Translations under genes and position numbers: made by a program | Source: Sphingobacterium sp. | GTDB lineage: Bacteria > Bacteroidota > Bacteroidia > Sphingobacteriales > Sphingobacteriaceae | Reading direction: 5' to 3' | Assembly (NCBI GenBank): GCA_031286695.1 | Contig: JAITTY010000002.1 | Location: forward strand, 124,001-188,000 | Length of the DNA stretch: 64,000 nt | The notes under the pieces: model-generated | The model's database searches: none | The model's input: the letters and a program-made list of their open reading frames with translations, nothing else | What the model was told of the DNA's origin: nothing | Part shown: piece by piece, positions 43,531-51,406 of the stretch | Position numbering within the stretch: position 1 is the stretch's first letter | Layout of the letters: each line of letters begins with the position of its first letter

Positions 43531-44742
43531 ATGAATGAGTTAGGAAAGCTTGCGAGTCAGGCTATGATTTCTCCAAAAGAGATGCTGTTTGAGAAGAAAA
43601 AGAATGCAAAAAGTTTATTTATAGGCATTCCAAAAGAAACCTCGCTGCAGGAAAAGCGGATCTGCTTGACGCCATTAGCGGTTGCATTATTGGTAGAAAA
43701 TGGGCACGAGGTAATCATTGAGACAGGAGCGGGCAGTGGGGCCAATTTTTTAGATCATCATTACAGCGAACAGGGAGCCCGTATCGTATCTTCACGGGAA
43801 GAAGTATATCAAGCCGATCTAATTATTAAAGTTGGTAGTCCGACGATCAGTGAAGTTAAGTTGATGAGAGAAAGGCAGCTCTTATTATCTTCCCAGCAAC
43901 CGTCGTTAATGAATTTGGATGTACTAAAGGCATTAATGCACAAAAAAATTACCGCAATTTCATACGAATATTTGAGGGATGAAGGTGGTTGCCTGGCAGT
44001 GGTTCGCGCGATGAGCGAAATTGTAGGGGCAACAGCAACCTTAATTGCGGGAGAATATCTGAGCAATGCATTTGGAGGAAAAGGACTGATGCTCGGCGGT
44101 GTGACAGGGGTGGCTTCCACAGAAGTTGTCATTATTGGAGCGGGAACCGTTGGAGAGCAAGCCGCTCGAACGGCTTTGGCCCTGGGGGCAGAGGTCAAGG
44201 TTTTTGATAATTCGATTTATAAACTTAGACGTCTACAAAACAATTTGGGTAGCCGTGTATTTACCTCCGTTATACAACCTATTATTTTAAACAAGGCCGT
44301 TATCAGCTCAGATGTGGTTATTGGCGCTTTACGAGCTCGTAACGGGCGTTCTGCCTGTGTGATTTCGGAAGAGACGGTCTCTAAAATGAAACCTAATTCC
44401 GTTATTATAGATGTAAGCATAGATCAAGGGGGGAATTTCGAGACTTCGGAAGTGACATCTCATGATAAACCTATCTTTCGAAAATTTGATGTTATTCACT
44501 ATTGTGTTCCCAATATCGCATCTCGGGTAGCACGGACGGCGACGTATGCCATGAGCAATATTTTTACTTCGATTTTGCTTGATTTTGCTGAACTCGGGGG
44601 ATTGAAAAATGCAATCTGGAAGAATCCAGGCATCAGAAGTTCCATTTATTTATACCAGGGTAATCTTACGAATATAGATATGGCCTCAAGGTTTAATATG
44701 ACTGCGAAAGATTTGGATCTCTTAGTTGTTTCCTCTTTATAG
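43531..44742 (+). CDS. ald: Alanine dehydrogenase
   Basis: A 403-residue member of the alanine dehydrogenase/PNT family. FIGIPKETSLQEKRICLTP (about 31-49) is the N-terminal signature with the substrate-binding Arg and Lys. ITAISYEYLRDEGG and GGVTGVASTEVVIIGAGTVGEQAARTAL (about 189-216) follow, the latter being the NAD-binding glycine motif. VIIDVSIDQGGNFETSE, then HYCVPNIASRVARTATYAMSN, are highly conserved in Ald. It catalyses the NAD-dependent conversion of alanine to pyruvate and ammonia. It is slightly longer than the usual 370 residues, with an extra N-terminal stretch. A transhydrogenase alpha subunit is less likely because no beta subunit gene is nearby. Confidence 0.88.
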   Translation: MNELGKLASQAMISPKEMLFEKKKNAKSLFIGIPKETSLQEKRICLTPLAVALLVENGHEVIIETGAGSGANFLDHHYSEQGARIVSSREEVYQADLIIKVGSPTISEVKLMRERQLLLSSQQPSLMNLDVLKALMHKKITAISYEYLRDEGGCLAVVRAMSEIVGATATLIAGEYLSNAFGGKGLMLGGVTGVASTEVVIIGAGTVGEQAARTALALGAEVKVFDNSIYKLRRLQNNLGSRVFTSVIQPIILNKAVISSDVVIGALRARNGRSACVISEETVSKMKPNSVIIDVSIDQGGNFETSEVTSHDKPIFRKFDVIHYCVPNIASRVARTATYAMSNIFTSILLDFAELGGLKNAIWKNPGIRSSIYLYQGNLTNIDMASRFNMTAKDLDLLVVSSL

Positions 44743-44821
44743 CTGATTAATCTTGACGAGTTCCTGAAGGTAATCTTTAGAACTTGATCTGTTATGAAAT
44801 ACCTTATAAATTATTATTCTA

Positions 44822-45673
44822 ATGAAAAAAGTTTTTATGATTTTATGCTCGTTGATTTCTTTCGTTCAGGCGCAGGAAACAATAAACCTTTATACAGATT
44901 CCATTCCTAACGCTACGGATAAGGAAGCTGTAAATTTAGAAAAAAATGTCCCTAGATTGTTCGCTTATACGCCAGATAAAGGTATTGATAAGAATATTGC
45001 AGTGCTTATTATTCCTGGCGGGGGGTATTCTCATATCGCGATGGACCACGAGGGGCATGCTGTTGCGAAAGAACTTATAAAAAATGGTTATTCAGCATTT
45101 GTTTTACAGTATAGATTGCCTTCACCGAATATTATGCGCGACAAATCAATTGGGCCACTTCAAGATGCTCAACGATCGATGCAATTAATTAGGACTTTAC
45201 ATCCCGAATTTCGAAAAGTGGGGGTGATTGGCTTTTCTGCGGGCGGGCATCTGGCATCTACTTTAATTACAAAGTTTAAAAAAGATTATATTGCAAACCC
45301 CTCCCATATTTCATTAAGGCCTGATTTTGCTGGGCTAATTTATCCAGTGATCTCTATGGAAAATGATATAACACATAAAGGGTCGCGTATTAATCTCATC
45401 GGAGAAAACCCGTCGGATGATCTAATTAAGCTGTTTTCTTCCAATTTGCAGGTGTCTCCTGAAGTTTGCCCCGTTTTCTTTGTGCACGCCAAAGATGATA
45501 TGGCTGTACCTATAGAAAATAGCTATAGAATGATGGCTGCCCTGGATAGGGAAAAAGTACCCAATAAGCTTTATACCTTTGAGCAAGGGGGGCACGGTTT
45601 TGGATTAATTAACAAGACCTCAGATAAATTATGGTTTGACGCATTCTTGTCTTGGCTAAAAACACAAGACTAG
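44822..45673 (+). CDS. Exported alpha/beta-hydrolase (esterase-like)
   Basis: A 283-residue protein with a signal peptide ending at about residue 18 (VQAQ). IPGGGYSHIAMDHEG (64-78) forms the oxyanion-hole region and GFSAGGHLAS (137-146) holds the nucleophile Ser139. The expected acid is Asp225 or Asp226 in VHAKDDMAVP, and the His is His258 in GGHGF. This pattern matches acetyl-xylan esterase-like and BD-FAE-type esterases. Such enzymes deacetylate polysaccharides in PULs, but this gene stands alone between ald and a convergent ABC gene, so the substrate is unknown. Confidence 0.88.
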   Translation: MKKVFMILCSLISFVQAQETINLYTDSIPNATDKEAVNLEKNVPRLFAYTPDKGIDKNIAVLIIPGGGYSHIAMDHEGHAVAKELIKNGYSAFVLQYRLPSPNIMRDKSIGPLQDAQRSMQLIRTLHPEFRKVGVIGFSAGGHLASTLITKFKKDYIANPSHISLRPDFAGLIYPVISMENDITHKGSRINLIGENPSDDLIKLFSSNLQVSPEVCPVFFVHAKDDMAVPIENSYRMMAALDREKVPNKLYTFEQGGHGFGLINKTSDKLWFDAFLSWLKTQD

Positions 45674-45682
45674 GGTATCAAA

Positions 45683-46726
45683 TTAATGGTCAAAAGCAAT
45701 CCAGTGGGATATCGTTAGATCAACAGCCTGTTGTTTTTGTGGAATTACCTGCGATGTGATAATCGCGTGTAAGTTAATTTCATTATTGCTGACGACGATT
45801 TCATAATAAAAACCTCTGAATCGGACATCTTTTACAAAGAAAGTTGACTCTTCTGAAGGACTTATTGAAATCCATTCTTGATGAATCGCGATTGGTTTTT
45901 CGCTTGCTATGCCTAAATTTTGAGCTTGCTCAACGTGCAGTATATTGCTTTTTGCCAGTAATTGAGCGGTATAAGGATGAGATGGTTGGTTGTAAAGTAG
46001 ATGCGGATTATTTTGATCTAAAATTTTACCTGCTTTCATCACAATAAGATTGTCTGCCAAGGCAAGTACTTCTGTTGGATCGTGCGAAACTAAAATGACT
46101 GTTAACCCAGTTTCTTTGACAATATCTTTTATATCCTGTTGCAGAGTGTCGCGAAAAGAGGCGTCTACCTGATTAAATGGCTCGTCCATTAGTAAAACTT
46201 CGGGCTCGTTGATTAGCGCTCGACAGATTGCTACGCGTTGTTTTTCTCCACCACTGATGTCTGCTACTCTTTTTCGTGCCAGGTGGTCTATGCGTAAACG
46301 TTGCAATATTTCCGCTGTTTTGTCTTGCTTGCGTTTGATATCTGTATTGGGTAATTGTGAAGCAACATTATCCCAGACATTGGCATAAGTATTCAAATCG
46401 TCGAAGCCTTGTGAGACTAATTTCATGGCATCGTGGCCGGGAATTAACTTGTCTTTACGTGTGGGGACTTGCCAGCCTTTGTAGCGTACAATACCGCCAG
46501 TTGGTTCCAATAAGCCATAGATAAGTCTAAGCAATGTGCTTTTTCCGCTGCCGGATTCACCGATGATAGCCGTTATTTTCCCTTCTTCGATATCGAAAGA
46601 GCTGTTTTCAACAGCAAATTGGGCATTGTTCTCGTGAAAGGAAAAGCTAAGGTGTTCGGCATGTATAGCCGCTAATCCGGGCACATGGATATCAGATGGA
46701 ATATATTGACAAGATGAGTGAGCCAT
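45683..46726 (-). CDS. Orphan ABC transporter ATP-binding protein (PotA/FbpC-like)
   Basis: A 347-residue ATPase from the ATG ending at 46726; the frame is open further upstream but would run into the tsaE gene. Walker A is GESGSGKST (57-65), the signature is SGGEKQ (158-163) and Walker B ends in LLMDEP (178-183), followed by the D-loop. A C-terminal segment of about 100 residues resembles a TOBE-type beta-domain, as in uptake-type ATPases for iron, sulfate or polyamines. No permease or binding-protein gene is nearby. It is the last gene of a porX-tsaE-ABC operon, with 22 bases to the tsaE stop. Confidence 0.85.
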   Translation of the reverse strand: MAHSSCQYIPSDIHVPGLAAIHAEHLSFSFHENNAQFAVENSSFDIEEGKITAIIGESGSGKSTLLRLIYGLLEPTGGIVRYKGWQVPTRKDKLIPGHDAMKLVSQGFDDLNTYANVWDNVASQLPNTDIKRKQDKTAEILQRLRIDHLARKRVADISGGEKQRVAICRALINEPEVLLMDEPFNQVDASFRDTLQQDIKDIVKETGLTVILVSHDPTEVLALADNLIVMKAGKILDQNNPHLLYNQPSHPYTAQLLAKSNILHVEQAQNLGIASEKPIAIHQEWISISPSEESTFFVKDVRFRGFYYEIVVSNNEINLHAIITSQVIPQKQQAVDLTISHWIAFDH

Positions 46727-46748
46727 AGTAAGAGTCAAAAAAGGTAGA

Positions 46749-47159
46749 TTAACGAATCGAAATTTTCCGTGTTGTAGCATCTATGATGCTGATATGTATT
46801 TCTTTTGCTTCTTCAGGAAGTAAATTTGGGATTTTTTCCGGCCATTCCACAAAACAGTATGCACCTGAATAGAAATATTCCTCATAACCGAAATCGAATG
46901 CCTCTTGCTCATCTTTAATGCGATAAAAATCAAAGTGATATATTGGCCCCGTGGCAGATTCGTATTCATTTACAATGGAGAATGTTGGACTAGAGGTGCT
47001 ATCCTTTACGTTCAATTGCGTGCACAGGTGTTTTACGAAGGTTGTCTTTCCAGCTCCCATTGGACCATATAATAGAAAAATTCGGTCCTTTGGAAAACTA
47101 TTTAAAAGTGTCTGCGCAGCTTGAGATAGACCTGCTGTCGTATTTACGATAATTTCCAT
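46749..47159 (-). CDS. tsaE: tRNA threonylcarbamoyladenosine biosynthesis protein TsaE
   Basis: A 136-residue P-loop ATPase. Walker A is GPMGAGKTT (32-40), followed by FVKHLCTQLNVKDSTSSPTFSIVNEYES, the typical TsaE switch segment (SSPTFSIVNEY). YHFDFYRI and CFVEWPEKIPNLLP complete the pattern. With TsaB and TsaD, TsaE drives transfer of the threonylcarbamoyl group to tRNA; TsaC, which supplies the substrate, is encoded at 35445-36023. The gene starts 12 bases after the porX stop. Confidence 0.95.
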   Translation of the reverse strand: MEIIVNTTAGLSQAAQTLLNSFPKDRIFLLYGPMGAGKTTFVKHLCTQLNVKDSTSSPTFSIVNEYESATGPIYHFDFYRIKDEQEAFDFGYEEYFYSGAYCFVEWPEKIPNLLPEEAKEIHISIIDATTRKISIR

Positions 47160-47171
47160 GTTGCAAAATTA

Positions 47172-48725
47172 CTATTTCGGTAAATATGTCGCAAAGGGGA
47201 TAATCATTTCTTCCAAAGAGATCCCACCATGCTGGAACGTTCCATTAAAGTAATTTACAAATTGATTGTAGTTGTTGGGATAAACAAAATACGAATCTTC
47301 TTTCGCGAAAACGTATGTTGAACTAACATGAAGTTTAGGCAGCTGTGCGTCATAGGGATTTTTGATGGCAAAAACATCCTTGTCGATATAGTTCAGGTTT
47401 TTCCCCTGTTTATATCTCAAATTTGTATTTGTGTTTCGATCACCCACTATTTTACTTGGTTTTTTTACACGGATGGTGCCGTGGTCAGTTGTAACAATTA
47501 CGCGAACTTTCTTTTGTGAAAGCCATTTCATGGCCTCTAATAGTGGCGAATGTTCAAACCATGACAAAGTGAGTGAGCGGTACGCTGCTTCGTCGTTTGC
47601 TAATTCGCGAATCATCGAACTGTCCGTACGTGCATGAGATAGCATATCAACAAAGTTATATACTAATACATTGAGTTGATTGTGCATCAAATTACCGAGA
47701 TTGTCTAAAACATCCTTTCCCTGTTCAAGTGTCAATATTTTTGTATAGGAGTGTTTTATGGGTTTGCGATATAACCGTTTAACCTGATCTTCCAAGAATT
47801 TATCCTCATATAAATTCTTGCCCCCTTCATCTTCGTCGTTTTGCCATAATTTTGGAAAGCGTTTTTCCATTTCTAACGGAGTTAAACCACTAAAGATAGC
47901 ATTCCTAGCATATTGTGTTGCTGTCGGTAAAATACTGAAATAGTTTATTTCCTCTTCAAGTCTAAAATAATCGGTGATGACCTCATTTATAATTTTCCAT
48001 TGATCGAAGCGCAAATTGTCTATTAGAAAGAAAAATGTTGGGATCTCATCTTCCAACGTTGGAAATACTTTCTTCTTAAATAGTTGATGTGATAGAATGG
48101 GTGCATGCTCGGGGCGATTGATCCATTGTATGTAGTTGTTTTCTATAAATTTAGAGAATTGCATGTTTGCTTCGGATTTTTGCATCGTCAGAATTTCATG
48201 CATATTATTGTCCTCAAGCTTTTCGAGTGATAATTCCCAATAGACGAGTTTTTTGTAAACTTCCGACCATTGATTGAAATCCAGATTGTCATTTAGGATC
48301 ATCCCTAAATTGCGGAAGTCTTGTTGATAGGCCATGGATGTTTTTTCATTCACAAGACGCTTGTTCTCGGTCAATTTTTTGATCGTCATCAAGATCTGTT
48401 TAGGATTGACAGGCTTAATGAGATAATCGTCTATTTTGGAACCGATAGCATCTTCCATGACATGCTCTTCTTCGTTTTTTGTGACCAGAACAATAGGAAC
48501 AGTCGGATTGATCGATTTGAGTATGGCAAGTGTTTCAAGACCTGTAAGTCCAGGCATATTTTCGTCTAAGAAAACGAGATGGAAAAAACCATTTTTAAAG
48601 GCTTCAACGGCATCATTCCCATTATTGACTGTGTCAACTTTGTATCCCTTGCTTTCTAAAAATAAAATATGTGGTTTTAGAAAGTCAATTTCATCGTCAG
48701 CCCAAAGAATATGTGTTTTTTGCAT
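47172..48725 (-). CDS. porX: PorX: response regulator with PglZ domain (type IX secretion)
   Basis: A 517-residue two-domain protein. The N-terminal receiver domain (1-120) has the acidic pair in ILWADDEID, the phosphorylated Asp54 in VFLDENMPG and Lys104 in YLIKPVNP. Residues about 200-515 form a PglZ domain of the alkaline phosphatase superfamily (TFFFLIDNLRFDQWKIINEV, LVYNFVDMLSHAR, VIVTTDHGTIRVKKPSKI). This domain order is that of PorX, which with the kinase PorY controls type IX secretion genes and, through its PglZ domain, hydrolyses oligonucleotides in known cases. PorY and the secretion structural genes are not in the window. tsaE follows in the same operon. Confidence 0.93.
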   Translation of the reverse strand: MQKTHILWADDEIDFLKPHILFLESKGYKVDTVNNGNDAVEAFKNGFFHLVFLDENMPGLTGLETLAILKSINPTVPIVLVTKNEEEHVMEDAIGSKIDDYLIKPVNPKQILMTIKKLTENKRLVNEKTSMAYQQDFRNLGMILNDNLDFNQWSEVYKKLVYWELSLEKLEDNNMHEILTMQKSEANMQFSKFIENNYIQWINRPEHAPILSHQLFKKKVFPTLEDEIPTFFFLIDNLRFDQWKIINEVITDYFRLEEEINYFSILPTATQYARNAIFSGLTPLEMEKRFPKLWQNDEDEGGKNLYEDKFLEDQVKRLYRKPIKHSYTKILTLEQGKDVLDNLGNLMHNQLNVLVYNFVDMLSHARTDSSMIRELANDEAAYRSLTLSWFEHSPLLEAMKWLSQKKVRVIVTTDHGTIRVKKPSKIVGDRNTNTNLRYKQGKNLNYIDKDVFAIKNPYDAQLPKLHVSSTYVFAKEDSYFVYPNNYNQFVNYFNGTFQHGGISLEEMIIPFATYLPK

Positions 48726-48839
48726 CGTGTTATTATATATGTCTATTAGTGGGGGAGATCGGATTTGCGATCTAGTGCTAACATAAGCAAATATCGTGCT
48801 TTAGATTTTATTTTTAACATTTCTTAACGATGAACTAAC

Positions 48840-48847
48840 TATCTTTG
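48840..48847 (+). promoter_or_regulatory. -7 promoter box (TATCTTTG) of the HD-domain gene
   Basis: TATCTTTG fits TAnnTTTG and lies 33 bases before the ATG of a 24-codon mini-ORF and 94 bases before the TTG start of the HD-domain gene. No clear -33 TTG is visible. Confidence 0.45.
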
Positions 48848-48880
48848 TTTTAAGTTTATACTAGTGTTAACCAGGAGTTC

Positions 48881-48955
48881 ATGTTTAAGGGGCTCGGTTT
48901 CATATTTATAGTGTTGATGATAGTATTAATTTATCGCCACATTGAACAAAAATAA
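48881..48955 (+). CDS. Candidate 24-residue membrane mini-ORF overlapping the HD-domain gene start
   Basis: The frame starts with ATG preceded by AGGAG three bases away and encodes MFKGLGFIFIVLMIVLIYRH followed by IEQK and a stop. The peptide is a single hydrophobic helix with a basic end, as expected of a small membrane protein. Its last 14 bases overlap the TTG start of the next gene in another frame, which suggests translational coupling. It may be a real small protein, a regulatory leader, or chance. Confidence 0.35.
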   Translation: MFKGLGFIFIVLMIVLIYRHIEQK

Positions 48956-50192
48956 AATTATTAATGATCCGGTATATGGATTTGTTGCGATTCCGACGGG
49001 ATTGGTTTTTGACCTAGTGCAACATCCTTATTTTCAAAGGCTCCGTTATATCAAACAGGTGAGCATGACACATCTTGTTTATCCCGGTGCTTTGCACACT
49101 CGTTTTCAGCATGCCATAGGAGCGATGCATTTAATGTCTATGGCTTTGGAAACTTTGAAAGGCAAAGGCGTTAGAATTGCTGAGGAAGAAGAGGAGGCCG
49201 TTCTTTCGGCAATTTTGCTCCATGATATAGGTCACGGTCCTTTTTCACATTCCTTGGAGCATAGTTTGATTGAAGGCGTTTCTCACGAACTATTGTCCTC
49301 CCTTTTAATGGATCGAATCAACAATGATTTGGGGGGAAGACTAAGCCTTGCGATTACAATCTTTAATAATAAATACGAACGTAAATTTCTTCATCAATTG
49401 GTGTCGAGCCAATTGGATGTTGACCGAATGGACTACCTCAATAGAGATAGTTTCTTTACAGGTGTATCAGAAGGTGTGATCTCATTTGACCGCATCATAA
49501 AAATGCTCAATGTGGTGGAAGATGAGATTGTGGTGGAATATAAAGCACTTTATTCTGTTGAGAAATTTCTGATTGCTCGAAGACTGATGTATTGGCAAGT
49601 GTATTTGCACAAGACCGTTATTGGTGCTGAACAGTTGTTAATTAAAATTTTGCAGCGGGCAAAATATTTGACGGCTGCCGGTGACAAGCTCTTCGCTACT
49701 CCGGCGTTTCATTGGTTTTTAAGTCAGCAGATCAACAAAAGTAATTTTTTGGATGACCCGTTACATTTGGATTGGTTTACTCGTTTAGATGATACGGATA
49801 TTATGTCAGCCATAAAAACATGGGAGCGTCATGGGGATCATATTCTAAGTGAAATGTGCCAACGCGTTATGAAGCGTAATCTTTATCGTTCTATCATGAG
49901 TGATAAACCATTTACACCGGCATATATTGATTTGGTGAAGACGAAAGTACAGGAAAGAATGGGTGTGGCTCAAAAGGATATTCATTATTATGTGTTTACG
50001 CAGGAAATTCAAAACCGTGCCTATAACTCTTCCAAGGATCAAATTAAAATATTATTGAAATCGGGTGAACTTGTGGATATAACAGAAGCTTCTGATCTCG
50101 GAAATTTAGAAGCATTATCGAAAAATGTGGCTAAATATGCTTTATGTTATCCAAAAGAGGTGGGTTATGTTGCAATTACTTCCAGCAAGTAG
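48942..50192 (+). CDS. HD-domain phosphohydrolase (dGTPase-like)
   Basis: A 416-residue protein. It must start at the TTG at 48942: an in-frame TAA lies just upstream, and the next Met is internal at residue 42, whereas the conserved family start NKNKIINDPVYGF follows the TTG directly. HD-superfamily metal ligands are visible as His57 (RFQHAIG), His94-Asp95 (LLHDIGHGPFSH) and the later Asp in QLDVDRMDYLNRDS. The family is related to SAMHD1 and dGTP triphosphohydrolases, but the substrate of this clade is not established. The lipid A operon starts 33 bases downstream. Confidence 0.88.
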   Translation: MNKNKIINDPVYGFVAIPTGLVFDLVQHPYFQRLRYIKQVSMTHLVYPGALHTRFQHAIGAMHLMSMALETLKGKGVRIAEEEEEAVLSAILLHDIGHGPFSHSLEHSLIEGVSHELLSSLLMDRINNDLGGRLSLAITIFNNKYERKFLHQLVSSQLDVDRMDYLNRDSFFTGVSEGVISFDRIIKMLNVVEDEIVVEYKALYSVEKFLIARRLMYWQVYLHKTVIGAEQLLIKILQRAKYLTAAGDKLFATPAFHWFLSQQINKSNFLDDPLHLDWFTRLDDTDIMSAIKTWERHGDHILSEMCQRVMKRNLYRSIMSDKPFTPAYIDLVKTKVQERMGVAQKDIHYYVFTQEIQNRAYNSSKDQIKILLKSGELVDITEASDLGNLEALSKNVAKYALCYPKEVGYVAITSSK

Positions 50193-50213
50193 TTATTTTT
50201 TAATAAAAAAACA

Positions 50214-50221
50214 TAGATTTG
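50214..50221 (+). promoter_or_regulatory. -7 promoter box (TAGATTTG) four bases before lpxD
   Basis: TAGATTTG fits TAnnTTTG exactly and is followed by TACC and the lpxD ATG. Transcription should start at or near the ATG, giving a leaderless mRNA for the lipid A operon. No -33 TTG at the normal distance. Confidence 0.5.
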
Positions 50222-50225
50222 TACC

Positions 50226-51266
50226 ATGCAATTTACTGCTCAACAAATAGGGACATTATTAGAAGGACGGATTGAAGGAAATCCAGAAGTTACTGTAGGT
50301 AACCTTGCCAAAATTGAGGAAGGTAAAAAAGGCGATCTTTCTTTTTTGTCAAATCCAAAATATGAGCATTTTATTTATACTACTGACGCCTCGATTGTAA
50401 TTGTTAACGATGACTTACAATTGATCCAGGAGACCAAACCGACATTGACGATCATACGGGTAAAGAATGCTTATGCGGCGTTCTCCACTATTCTGAACAT
50501 GTATAATGAGTTTCGTCTTGACAAAAGCGGACGTGAGGAACCTCATTTTATACATGCTGAAGCTGAGATCGGCCAAGGTGGGTATATAGGTGCATTTGTT
50601 TATATTGGTCGAGGTGCCTCTATTGGAGACAATGTGAAAATTTACCCGCAAGTCTATATTGGAGATAAAGTTACGATTGGAGATAATACAACGCTCTATC
50701 CTGGGGTAAAGATTTATCACGATTGTAAGATTGGAAAAAATGTCGTCGTACATTCTGGTGTTGTGATTGGATCAGATGGATTTGGATTTGCACCACAGGA
50801 AGATGGAACATATAAAAAAGTTCCTCAGATTGGTTACGTTCAAGTGGAGGACAATGTTGAGATTGGTGCCAATACAGTAATCGATCGAGCCACAATGGGA
50901 GCGACTATAGTGCGTGATGGTGTTAAGTTGGATAATTTGATCCAAATTGCCCATAATGTTGATATTGGAAAGAATACAGTAATCGCAGCGCAAACAGGTA
51001 TTTCCGGTAGCTCAAAAATTGGAGAGCATGTGGTTTTGGGAGGTCAGGTTGGCGTTGTTGGACATATCGTTGTTGCAAAGGGATCTCAAATCCAGGCCCA
51101 ATCAGGAGTGAATAGATCAATTAAAGAAGAAGGTAAAAAGTGGGGCGGCACCCCAGTGATGCCTTACCAACCGCAATTGCGTTCTAATGTGATTTTTGCA
51201 CGTCTTCCTGAATTAGAAAAACGGATTCAAGAGTTAGAAAAGTTAGTAGAAAAAAAATTGAAATAA
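50226..51266 (+). CDS. lpxD: UDP-3-O-(3-hydroxyacyl)glucosamine N-acyltransferase
   Basis: A 346-residue enzyme for the third step of lipid A synthesis. The N-terminal uridine-binding domain is seen in DLSFLSNPKYEHFIYTTDASIVIV (38-61). From about residue 100, hexapeptide repeats form a left-handed beta-helix (IGAFVYIGRGASIGDNVKIYPQVYIGDKVTIG). HSGVVIGSDGFGFAPQEDGTYKKVPQIGYV near 178-207 is the classic LpxD segment, and IAHNVDIGKNT holds the catalytic His. The C-terminal helix (ARLPELEKRIQELEKLVEKK) is also typical. It is the first gene of lpxD-lpxC/fabZ-lpxA. Confidence 0.97.
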   Translation: MQFTAQQIGTLLEGRIEGNPEVTVGNLAKIEEGKKGDLSFLSNPKYEHFIYTTDASIVIVNDDLQLIQETKPTLTIIRVKNAYAAFSTILNMYNEFRLDKSGREEPHFIHAEAEIGQGGYIGAFVYIGRGASIGDNVKIYPQVYIGDKVTIGDNTTLYPGVKIYHDCKIGKNVVVHSGVVIGSDGFGFAPQEDGTYKKVPQIGYVQVEDNVEIGANTVIDRATMGATIVRDGVKLDNLIQIAHNVDIGKNTVIAAQTGISGSSKIGEHVVLGGQVGVVGHIVVAKGSQIQAQSGVNRSIKEEGKKWGGTPVMPYQPQLRSNVIFARLPELEKRIQELEKLVEKKLK

Positions 51267-51406
51267 TTATTTTTCATTGAAAATAAACTGTTCTTTAATT
51301 GTGATGAAACAATTATTCAGAGCCGATCTATATAGATTCATCTAAATAGTTTAATGCATGAATGTTTTATCAAAAGAAGTTTTGATTTAAAAATATGTTA
51401 TTAGAA

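Noticed and set aside
43531..44742. Transhydrogenase alpha subunit as an alternative to alanine dehydrogenase.
   Set aside because: No beta subunit gene is adjacent, and motifs such as the Asn-Ile-Ala-Ser-Arg-Val-Ala-Arg-Thr segment fit alanine dehydrogenase.
46727..46780. Upstream extension of the ABC ATPase to an ATG ending at 46780.
   Set aside because: It would overlap tsaE, and the extra residues show no ABC features.
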